Assembly: GCF_052068095.1 (NCBI RefSeq)
Contig: NZ_JBQHDG010000018.1
Span: 191,260 to 255,259, forward strand
Direction of reading: 5' to 3'
DNA: 64,000 nt
DNA from: Phytohabitans sp052068095
GTDB lineage: Bacteria > Actinomycetota > Actinomycetes > Mycobacteriales > Micromonosporaceae
Position 1 is the first letter of the stretch; every line of letters begins with the position of its first letter. The notes under the pieces were generated by a model. It made no database searches and was not told the DNA's origin. It worked only from the letters and a program-made list of their open reading frames with translations. Below are positions 32,694 through 40,167 of this stretch, in pieces. The position numbers and the translations under genes are program-made.

Positions 32694-34298
32694 TCACCTG
32701 CCCGTCGTGGTGAGGTTGGGGAGGGTGGCGTTGCCGGCGGCCTCGAGGCCCTCGTGGCTGAGCGGCACCACGAAGATCAGCCCTGGCGGCGCGCTGGCGT
32801 CCATTGGGGGCTGCTCGGCCTCGCAGACCAGGGCCTCCCCCGGCGCCGGCGGCATGACCAGCGACGCCAGCGCGGACGTCTGGTCGGACACGATGATGTC
32901 CGCGGTGCCCTCGCCGCCCACGTAAGGGTCGACGAAGATGAACGGCCCGTCGGTGCGCGAGGTCTCGGGCAGTGGCTCGCGGTTGCCGACCAGGTCGTAG
33001 ACGGGCGAGAGCAGCCCTCGGTCGTACGCGCCCTCGCTGGCGGGCGACACCATGCTGCCGCCGGCGCCCGCGGCGACCCAGATCATCGCGTCCACGCCGT
33101 ACGGCCAGAACTGGCCGGTGATGTTGGCCAGCGCGTTGCCCGACGGGGTGAAGGCGCCGGTCGCCAGCTCGATCGAGCCAGCGGGGGCCCGGTAGACGCC
33201 GGCCAGCCGCTGGTACAGCGAGACCGGCCCGACCGGGACGGGCTGGGTGAAGAGGCCGGACGCTTCCTTCGGTATGCCGACGTACGCGCGGGTGTTGCTG
33301 GGCGACACGAGCGTGCGCAGGACCCGCACCGCCGTGCCCTGGCTGGTCGCCGACTCGGGCAGCGCGTAGATCCCCTGGGAGCCGCGCAGCACACCGCTCG
33401 ACGTGATCCCGGTTTCACCGGAGGCGGTGGTGAAATGCGCCAGCGCCCGCTCCGAGCCCGGACCCGAAGCCGCCGCTGGGCCGCCGATGAGACGCACGAC
33501 GCCACCGGCGACCACGCCGATGATCGCGCCCGTGGTGGCGTCCACGACGTACGCCTCCACGCCCGAGAACTCGCCCTCACCGACGTCTTGCACGGCCCGG
33601 AACGATGTGGTGGACGCGGCCCCGCCGATGGCGTACGCGGTGACCACGCCGTAGCCGGCCCTCCCGAGTGCCCCGGCCACGCCGCCCGGCACGGCGAACA
33701 GCGCGAGGGCCTCGCCGACGATCTGCGCGTCGGACGGGCTGCTGACCAGCTTGTCGCCGGGTCCCGGGGCGTTGGCGACCTTCGGCCGCAGCAGGATGTA
33801 GCCGCCGACCGCGATCGGGATCAGCCACCACAGGCCGAGCGGGACGTCCGGGTTGGCGGGCTGTGCCGTACCGCCGGTGTGTGCCTCGCGTTCCAGGACC
33901 GTCGTGGACGCCGGCGTGCCGGTGCGCCGCGCCTGTCCGGCGTGGGCCAGCTCGTGCCGGAGCGCGTCGGCACGGCTCGGCGCGCCGGGCCGGCCGAGGT
34001 CGCGGCCGAGGTAGACGTCGCCGCGCCAGGAGAACGCGTGCGCGCCGAGGCGGGCCGCGGCGTCGTAGGACTTGGGCTCGTCGAAGATCCGCGGCGTCTC
34101 GGCCGCGACACCGTGCCCGATGCCGAGGCCGGCAAGGACGTGCCGGTGGCCGGACCGCCCGCCCGACGGACCGGACAGGAACGCGGCGAGCGAGCGGTTG
34201 GACACGCCGGCCGGCAGGGCCGGGGCGGGCGCCCGGTGCGCGTCGGGCCGTTTCTTGGCGAGCAGCTCCTCCGGGAGGAGCTCAATGCGCTGGCGCAT
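32694..34298 (-). CDS. DUF4157 (eCIS core domain) protein with toxin-like C-terminus: predicted CIS effector
   Basis: A 534-residue protein. The DUF4157 region (~residues 60-135) ends in ALRHELAHAGQARRTG with the HExxH signature. A hydrophobic segment (WLIPIAVGGYILLR) and a Gly/Ala-rich hydrophobic stretch follow (~195-275). The C-terminal half opens with ALAHFTTASGETGITSSGVL and then GIYALPESAT, which resembles the HxT...GI...SG start of HYD1/ART-type ADP-ribosyltransferase toxins. DUF4157 fused to toxin domains is a known cargo layout in eCIS. The ATG overlaps the cap gene. No immunity gene was recognised next to it. Confidence 0.68.
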   Translation of the reverse strand: MRQRIELLPEELLAKKRPDAHRAPAPALPAGVSNRSLAAFLSGPSGGRSGHRHVLAGLGIGHGVAAETPRIFDEPKSYDAAARLGAHAFSWRGDVYLGRDLGRPGAPSRADALRHELAHAGQARRTGTPASTTVLEREAHTGGTAQPANPDVPLGLWWLIPIAVGGYILLRPKVANAPGPGDKLVSSPSDAQIVGEALALFAVPGGVAGALGRAGYGVVTAYAIGGAASTTSFRAVQDVGEGEFSGVEAYVVDATTGAIIGVVAGGVVRLIGGPAAASGPGSERALAHFTTASGETGITSSGVLRGSQGIYALPESATSQGTAVRVLRTLVSPSNTRAYVGIPKEASGLFTQPVPVGPVSLYQRLAGVYRAPAGSIELATGAFTPSGNALANITGQFWPYGVDAMIWVAAGAGGSMVSPASEGAYDRGLLSPVYDLVGNREPLPETSRTDGPFIFVDPYVGGEGTADIIVSDQTSALASLVMPPAPGEALVCEAEQPPMDASAPPGLIFVVPLSHEGLEAAGNATLPNLTTTGR

Positions 34299-34878
34299 CG
34301 CCGTTTCTCCTCGCGATGGAGTCGACCACGGAAGGCAGTACCTTCTCGACCGGCGGGCCGGCCGCCGACAGTGCCGTGGCGTCCAGGGTGGCCGTGACGA
34401 CGAGGTCCAGGCCGGGCTTGAGCTGGCCGCCCAGCGCCGACCAGAAGTCGGAATTCTCGCTGCCGTCGCCGCTGCGCAGCGTCACCGAGGGCAGCGGGCG
34501 TACGTCGGCGAACGGGCCGCGCAGGTGTTCGGGTGCGATCACCTTGTGCAGCAGCAGTGCCGCCAGCACGTCGCCGAGCAGGGAGTGCTCGTCGCGGACC
34601 TCGCGGGTCCAGGCGGTCACCAGGTAGCGACAGTCCACTCTGGGCAGTTGGTCGCGCCGGGCGCGGCGGCCGTTGTCGAGGGCGACCACCTCCTCGCCGT
34701 ACTCCCGTTCGGAGAGGTTGGGGCGCACGTCCCAGAGATACAGATCGACGGTGGGCCGGGAGACGCCGGCGGCCCAGTCGCCGTCGGGCGCGTCGAAGAC
34801 GACGTCGACCTCGCGCTGGGCCAACGGGACCGTGGCGCGCAGGAAGGCTTCCAGCGACTCATCGAGCAGGTGCAGCAT
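34282..34878 (-). CDS. DUF4255 tail-terminator/cap protein (Afp16/Pvc16-like)
   Basis: A 198-residue protein of the Pvc16 N-terminal family: MLHLLDESLEAFLRATVPLA, then VDVVFDAPDGDWAAGVSRPT and VDLYLWDVRPNLSERE, the hallmark segments. YLVTAWTREVRDEHSLLGDV is also conserved. It caps the distal end of tube and sheath and sets particle length. It overlaps the AAA ATPase gene by 20 bp. Confidence 0.93.
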   Translation of the reverse strand: MLHLLDESLEAFLRATVPLAQREVDVVFDAPDGDWAAGVSRPTVDLYLWDVRPNLSEREYGEEVVALDNGRRARRDQLPRVDCRYLVTAWTREVRDEHSLLGDVLAALLLHKVIAPEHLRGPFADVRPLPSVTLRSGDGSENSDFWSALGGQLKPGLDLVVTATLDATALSAAGPPVEKVLPSVVDSIARRNGDAPAH

Positions 34879-36805
34879 CGGCGTCTCGATTCACCAGGTC
34901 GAAGTAGCGCTCGAACTCGACCTCCGTGCGCAACCGGCCGAGCTTCTGGAACTCGCGCTTGAGCGAGAGCGCGACGTGCCGCATCGTGATCGGGCTGCCG
35001 TCTTCCGCGGCGAGGAACGCGGCGCTCAGCGCGGCGTTGTGTATGACGCCGCCGGAGACCTTGAACTGCCGGGCCAGGAAGTCGAGGTCGAGGTCGGCGA
35101 CCGGCGCCGTCGGCGGAAACGCGCGGGCCCAGATCGCCCGGCGCTGCTCTTCCTCGGGCAGCACGAAGTCGACGGCGGTCGAGATGCGGCGCAGGAACGC
35201 GTGGTCGATGTTGCGCTGGAGGTTGGTGGCGAGGACCACGAGCCCGTCGTAGGTCTCCAGCCGTTGAAGCAGGTAGGCCACCTCGATGTTCGCGTACCGG
35301 TCGTGCGCGTCGCTGACCTCCGACCGCTTGCCGAAGAGCGCGTCGGCCTCGTCGAAGAACAGCACCAGGTCGCCGGCCGCGGCGGCGCCGAAGATGCGCT
35401 CCAGGTTCTTTTCGGTCTCGCCGATGTACTTGCTGACCACCGCCGAGAGATCCACTTTGTACAGATCGAGGCCCAGCTCGCCGGCGACGACCTCGGCGGC
35501 GAGCGTCTTGCCGGTGCCGGACGGTCCGGCGAAGAGCGCGACCGTGCCGGTCGACGGCAGCGGCGGAAAACGCCAGCGCCCGTACACGACCTCGCGGCCC
35601 CGGTGGCGTGCCGCGAGCTCGCGCAGCTGCCGGGCGTCGTCGGGCGGCACGATCAGGTCGTCCCAGGTGCGCCGCGGGCGTACCCGGACCGCGACGCCGT
35701 CGAGGTGCCCGCCGGCCAGGCGGCGCACGGCCGGCCCGAGACCGCCGTCGCCGGCGGCGACTGCCGCTGCCACGAGCCGCAGCTGGTCGCGATCCAGGCG
35801 GTACGCGGGGTCGGGTGCCCGGCCCAGCGCGCGCTGCCAGTCGCCGTCGTCGGCCTCCCCGCTCGCGACCCGCACCTCCTGCCACGGCAGCGGCGGCACG
35901 GACTCCAGCGGCAGCTCCGGCCGCGAGCAGAGCGCCCACGCCAGATGGTCGGCCCGCGCCACCGCGTCACGCCCGGTCGCGTCGAGCGGCGCGGCCAGGT
36001 CGAGCACCACCACGAGATCTCCGAGCGTGGCCTCACGCACCGTCGCGGCCCACTCCGCGCCATTTCCGGGTACCGCGCAGAGCAGGCGACCGCGCCCCGG
36101 CCACCGCTCGTCGACCGCGCGCAGCCGGCTCTCCCGATCGGCGCCGGTGACCAGCAGCAGCCCGCCGGCCGGTGTTCCACTGTGGTCGGTGAGGCGCCGC
36201 GACGCGCCGGGCGGCAGCTCGGGGTCGGCGGAGCGGTCGCCGTTGAGCTGCCAGGCGACACGGGCGGGCAGCGCACATGTGCGGGTGGCCCACGGACCGG
36301 TCGCCGAGACCTCGACGAGCTCGGCGCGGCGCAGCCGCGAGTCGGGCGCCACCTGGGTGGCGCCGGAGCCGGGGAAGATCCGGGCGAGCGTCGCGAGCGT
36401 GACCTGGGGCAGCTGCACGGAGTCCTGCACGTAGGCGACGAGTCGCTGCCGGGCCGGCGCCAGCTCCACGGCGGCGAGCAGGGCCAGCGCCTCGGCCTCG
36501 GCGCGGCCGAGCCGGGCCGACCGGACCAGCGCGGCGAACGCTGACGGACCGGCCAGCGAGTCGGCGAAGTCCTTCCGGCCCCGCTCCACCTCGGTGCGCA
36601 CCCGCGCGCGAACGGCGGCCACGCGTTCCGGCTCGGGGCCGTCGAGGCCGGGCAGCGTGGCGAGGACGCGGTCGAGGTCTTCCTGCCCGACGAACAGGCC
36701 GGCGAAGTCGCGCGGCGGCCGCCCCTCGGCCAGCCGGCAGATCAGCGCCTCGCACTGGAGCAGGACGTCCGCGAGGACGGTCCACGGCTCGGCGGCGGTC
36801 GGCAT
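34859..36805 (-). CDS. CIS-associated AAA+ ATPase (Afp15-like)
   Basis: A 648-residue protein. The N-terminal ~370 residues are helical, with an Arg/Glu-rich degenerate ATPase-like region. The C-terminal AAA+ module has Walker A AGPSGTGKTLAAEV, the VSKYIGETEKNLERIF loop, Walker B LVLFFDEADALFGKR and sensor VVLATNLQRNIDHAFLRR. It is essential for particle assembly in related systems, though its exact role there is not settled. The ATG lies 11 bp after the LuxR-type gene stop. Confidence 0.95.
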   Translation of the reverse strand: MPTAAEPWTVLADVLLQCEALICRLAEGRPPRDFAGLFVGQEDLDRVLATLPGLDGPEPERVAAVRARVRTEVERGRKDFADSLAGPSAFAALVRSARLGRAEAEALALLAAVELAPARQRLVAYVQDSVQLPQVTLATLARIFPGSGATQVAPDSRLRRAELVEVSATGPWATRTCALPARVAWQLNGDRSADPELPPGASRRLTDHSGTPAGGLLLVTGADRESRLRAVDERWPGRGRLLCAVPGNGAEWAATVREATLGDLVVVLDLAAPLDATGRDAVARADHLAWALCSRPELPLESVPPLPWQEVRVASGEADDGDWQRALGRAPDPAYRLDRDQLRLVAAAVAAGDGGLGPAVRRLAGGHLDGVAVRVRPRRTWDDLIVPPDDARQLRELAARHRGREVVYGRWRFPPLPSTGTVALFAGPSGTGKTLAAEVVAGELGLDLYKVDLSAVVSKYIGETEKNLERIFGAAAAGDLVLFFDEADALFGKRSEVSDAHDRYANIEVAYLLQRLETYDGLVVLATNLQRNIDHAFLRRISTAVDFVLPEEEQRRAIWARAFPPTAPVADLDLDFLARQFKVSGGVIHNAALSAAFLAAEDGSPITMRHVALSLKREFQKLGRLRTEVEFERYFDLVNRDADAAPAR

Positions 36806-36816
36806 CCGGGCGGCCG

Positions 36817-37446
36817 CTAGATCACGCCTTCCCGCGTCGCGAGGGCGACAGCCTGCGCGCGGGTCCGGCAGTTCAGCTTGGTCAGCAGGTCGTGTACGAC
36901 GTTTTTGACGGTGCGCTCGGAGAAGCAGAGATCTTCGGCGATGCCGCGGGTGTCCATGCCGTCGGCGAGCAGGCGCAGCACCGACCGCTCGCGGCTGCTG
37001 AGCTCAGCGGGGCCGAGCTGCGAGTGCTGGCGCACGTGGACGAGCAGCCGGGCCAGCAGGTCGCCGGGGAGGATCACGGTGCCGGCCACGACCGCGCGCA
37101 GGGTGGTGACGAGCGTCTCCGGAGTGAGCGTCTCGTGCGGCAGCACCGCGCCGACCCCGGCGTCGACGATCTCGCGCACATGCTGCTCGCTGGCGGCGCG
37201 AAGCGTGGCGACGAGGCGGGTGCGGCGGCCCACGACGAGGCGCACGGCTCGGCGCAGCGCGCTGCCCTCCGACTCGAAGATCAGCACATCGAGCCCGGCC
37301 ATGGCGGGCGTAGGCGTCAGCCCCACGCTCTCCCCGCGCACGACGAAGCCAGCCTGCTGGAGGCAGGCGGCCATGCCGCGCCGCACGATCGCGTGGCTGT
37401 TGTCGATCCAGACCGAGGGTGGTCCTTGGGTGTCCACCGGCACCAC
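36817..37446 (-). CDS. LuxR/NarL-type response regulator, first gene of the CIS operon
   Basis: A 209-residue regulator. The N-terminal half is receiver-like (SVWIDNSHAIVRRGMAACLQ) but lacks the usual DxxMP phospho-acceptor segment (VLIFESEGSALRR instead). The C-terminal HTH is complete: LSSRERSVLRLLADGMDTRG, then CFSERTVKNVVHDLLTKLN. It could be an orphan, phosphorylation-independent regulator of the CIS operon. Several GTG starts (37446, 37443, 37437) follow a G tract; the longest is given. Confidence 0.85.
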   Translation of the reverse strand: MVPVDTQGPPSVWIDNSHAIVRRGMAACLQQAGFVVRGESVGLTPTPAMAGLDVLIFESEGSALRRAVRLVVGRRTRLVATLRAASEQHVREIVDAGVGAVLPHETLTPETLVTTLRAVVAGTVILPGDLLARLLVHVRQHSQLGPAELSSRERSVLRLLADGMDTRGIAEDLCFSERTVKNVVHDLLTKLNCRTRAQAVALATREGVI

Positions 37447-37663
37447 CCCCCGGTGTGTCTAGTGGTCGTCCCCCCACGCCATGATGCGACCACGAATTCA
37501 CGCGCGACAACGATTTTTGGCAGCCGATTCTGTCGTTTTCCTGTCGTACCAGATATTGATCTCATGCATGCAATAAATGATCTGCACGAAGATCTGCCCG
37601 AAAGGGCAACCGGACGATCATTTCTATTTCGGGTTCTGGCGGGCGCGCTTTATCGTCGATCCC
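37447..37663. promoter_or_regulatory. Divergent AT-richer control region of the CIS locus
   Basis: The 217 bp between the regulator and the cell-wall hydrolase is visibly AT-richer than its surroundings. It contains a palindrome CATGCATG (37563-37570) and a tandem 12-bp repeat, GATCTGCACGAA (37579-37590) followed at once by GATCTGCCCGAA (37591-37602). It should hold promoters for the CIS operon and for the rightward genes; no clear -35/-10 pair was chosen. Confidence 0.5.
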
Positions 37664-39118
37664 ATGCCCAGGTACTCGGCGGAACAGATCTACGGTTTCG
37701 CGCGCCGTGCGGGCTTCTCGGCGGACGAGGCGGCGACGATGACCGCCATCGCGCTCGCGGAGTCGAACGGCAACAGCCAGGCGCACAACCCGGTCGGTGA
37801 AGACTCCCGCGGGCTGTGGCAGATCAACGCGCGCGCCCACCCCGACCTGGCGCGCCGTTTCAACCTGTACGACCCGCTGCAAAACGCGCAGGCGGCGTTC
37901 GCGGTGGCCCAAGGCGGGTCCGACGTCTCACCGTGGACCGTGACGCACGGCGGGATGGGTGCCCGCTACCTGCGCCATCGGGAGGCGGCCCAGCAGGCCG
38001 CGATCGCGTTCGGCGACGGTCCCGGGCGCGGCGTGTGGACCGGCACGCCCGGATACGGCCACCCGCTCTCCGGCGGGGCGGACGGTCCCGGGGCCGGCGG
38101 AGCGCCGCAAGCTCCGGTGGCGGCCGGCGGCCCGTCCGGCAACAGCGCGCTGGAGCGGTTTCTCGAGGTCGCCCGCGCGCAGGCCGGCGACCAGTACGTC
38201 TTCGGCGCCGAGACCCGCCTCGACGACGCCGACCCGGACACGTTCGACTGCTCCGAGCTGACCCAGTGGGCGGCCCACCAGGCCGGCGTGGAGATCCCCG
38301 ATGGGGCGACCGCGCAATACCTCCATCTCAAAGAGCGCGGCATGCTGATCCCGGTCGAGCAGGCCAAGACCACGCCGGGCGCGCTGCTCTTCTCGTTCGA
38401 CCGCGAGCCGCGGCCCGGTGACGGCCGCACGCCGGGCGCGCACGTCGCGATCAGCCTCGGCGACGGGCGCACGATCGAGGCGCAGGGCCGGCGCGCGGGC
38501 GTCGGCGAGTTCGACGCGAAGCAGCGGTTCGAGTTCGCCGCGGTGATCCCGGGCATCTCCGACGGCACCGCCACCCCACTGGCCGCGGCGGCGACGGCCG
38601 CGCCGGTGGCGACCGCCCCGCCCTCGGAGTTCGGCGGCGCCGACACCGACGAAGACGGGCTCACCGACGCCTACGAGCGCTGGCGTGGCCTCGACACCCG
38701 CGCCGCGGACACCGACGGCGACGGCCTGAGCGACGGCTACGAGCTGGTGACCAGCCGCACCGACCCCAACCGGGCCGACACCGACGGCGACCTGCTCGAC
38801 GACGCGTTCGAGCTGACCCGTGGCCTCGACCCGACCTCGCCCGACACCGACGAAGACGGCCACCTCGACGGCAGCCTCGCCCAGGACCAGGTGGACACCG
38901 ACCGCGACGGGCTCGACGACGCGCTCGAAGTGGCGCTGGGCCTCGACCCGCGGCTGGCCGACAGCGACTCCGACGGCTTCGGCGACGCCCTGGAGCGGCA
39001 GGCCGGCTCCAACCCGCTCGACGCGGCGTCCACCCCGTTGAGCGCGCTGGCCGCGGACCCGCCGCTTGGCGGGGTAGGAGCACAGCCCGATCCCGCCGGA
39101 CCGGCCCCGGTGAGCTGA
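37664..39118 (+). CDS. Transglycosylase-NlpC/P60-TSP3 cell-wall hydrolase without a signal peptide
   Basis: A 484-residue peptidoglycan hydrolase. The lysozyme-like transglycosylase domain (~1-125) has catalytic Glu33 in AIALAESNGNSQAHNPVGE and DSRGLWQIN. The NlpC/P60 domain (~160-290) has Cys196 (DTFDCSELTQWAAHQAG) and His260 (GAHVAISLG). Six thrombospondin type-3-like calcium repeats follow (DTDGDGLSDGYE type). There is no Sec or Tat leader, so it should stay in the cytoplasm or be released by lysis or by the CIS. It starts the rightward operon divergent from the CIS genes; its stop overlaps the next ATG. Confidence 0.85.
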   Translation: MPRYSAEQIYGFARRAGFSADEAATMTAIALAESNGNSQAHNPVGEDSRGLWQINARAHPDLARRFNLYDPLQNAQAAFAVAQGGSDVSPWTVTHGGMGARYLRHREAAQQAAIAFGDGPGRGVWTGTPGYGHPLSGGADGPGAGGAPQAPVAAGGPSGNSALERFLEVARAQAGDQYVFGAETRLDDADPDTFDCSELTQWAAHQAGVEIPDGATAQYLHLKERGMLIPVEQAKTTPGALLFSFDREPRPGDGRTPGAHVAISLGDGRTIEAQGRRAGVGEFDAKQRFEFAAVIPGISDGTATPLAAAATAAPVATAPPSEFGGADTDEDGLTDAYERWRGLDTRAADTDGDGLSDGYELVTSRTDPNRADTDGDLLDDAFELTRGLDPTSPDTDEDGHLDGSLAQDQVDTDRDGLDDALEVALGLDPRLADSDSDGFGDALERQAGSNPLDAASTPLSALAADPPLGGVGAQPDPAGPAPVS

Positions 39119-40167
39119 TGGACGTGCGGATCGAGATCCCGCGGCACCCGGTCGAGCTACGGCCGGGCGCGGAGACCGGGGTGCCGGTCGAGCTGGCCAA
39201 CCGGTCCACAACAGACGTCCGGGTGCGGCTCTCCGTCGCCGGCAGCCGGGCGGGTGCCTGGTCCACCGACGGCGAGCAGGTCGTGACGGTGCCCGCCGGC
39301 GGCACGCGGAGCGTCGCGCTCGCCCTCCGTCCACCCGCCGACACGGCGCCCGCGGCCACGTTGCTCCCGTTCACCGTCCAGGCCGTCGACGCCGACGGCG
39401 GCCTGGCGCTCGGCCGCGCGACGGGCCTCGTCCTGCTCTCGCCGCCCGAGGTGCTCCAGGTGAAGCTGTGGCGCACCTCCAACGGGCGCCCCGCGCACTT
39501 CACGCTCAGCGTGACCAACCCCGGCACCGACCGCCGTACCATCCGCGTCGAGCCGCGCCTGCATCCGGCCGGCGGACGTGTCGAGGTGGAGCCGGCCAGG
39601 CTGGACCTGCCGCCCGGCGGCTCGGCCAGCGCGCACGTCGAGGCCCGCCCGCCCGCACTCGTCGTCGGCGGATCCATCCCGTACGTGGTGACGCTGTCCT
39701 GCCACGACGACACCGCCGGCCCGGAGGCGCCCGCGCTGGCCACGGTGGACGAGACCGGGCAGTCGCCGCCGCGGGTGGGTCGCGCCGCCGCGGCCGGCCT
39801 GACCGCACTGCTCGTGCTGCTCGCCGCCGGCGCCGTGCTGTTCGGCGGCTGGGCGCGGCTCACCGGCGGCGAGTCCACTCCGGACACCCCGGCGGCGGAG
39901 ATTCGGGTGCGCGCGCCGTACGCGTTCGTCGAGGCGTTCCAGCGTGGTGGCCAGGGCACCGCGAACGCGGAGGCCGCCCTCGCCCGGCTGACCGCGGCGG
40001 GCATGCCGGTGCGCCTCGTCGACAGCACCCGCTCGCCCGACCTGGCCGACGGGGCGGACGGCCTGATGGTGCTGCTCCAGGACGGATTCGCCTCGGACGC
40101 GGCGGCGCAGGCGTACTGCGACCAGCACCGCGCCCTGGCGCCGAAGTGCCGGGTGGTGCCCGCATGA
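39118..40167 (+). CDS. Ig-like/TM protein with SPOR-like C-terminus
   Basis: A 349-residue protein with two Ig-like beta domains at the N-terminus (VELANRSTTDVRVRLSVAG, FTLSVTNPGTDRRTIRVEP), a TM helix at ~223-245 and an extracellular ~90-residue alpha/beta domain (AYAFVEAFQRGG, MPVRLVDSTRS, VLLQDGFASDAAAQAYCDQH) resembling a SPOR fold. There is no leader peptide, so Ig domains inside and SPOR-like part outside. It shares its layout with 19194-20564 at the other end of the CIS operon. The ATG overlaps the hydrolase stop. Confidence 0.72.
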   Translation: MDVRIEIPRHPVELRPGAETGVPVELANRSTTDVRVRLSVAGSRAGAWSTDGEQVVTVPAGGTRSVALALRPPADTAPAATLLPFTVQAVDADGGLALGRATGLVLLSPPEVLQVKLWRTSNGRPAHFTLSVTNPGTDRRTIRVEPRLHPAGGRVEVEPARLDLPPGGSASAHVEARPPALVVGGSIPYVVTLSCHDDTAGPEAPALATVDETGQSPPRVGRAAAAGLTALLVLLAAGAVLFGGWARLTGGESTPDTPAAEIRVRAPYAFVEAFQRGGQGTANAEAALARLTAAGMPVRLVDSTRSPDLADGADGLMVLLQDGFASDAAAQAYCDQHRALAPKCRVVPA

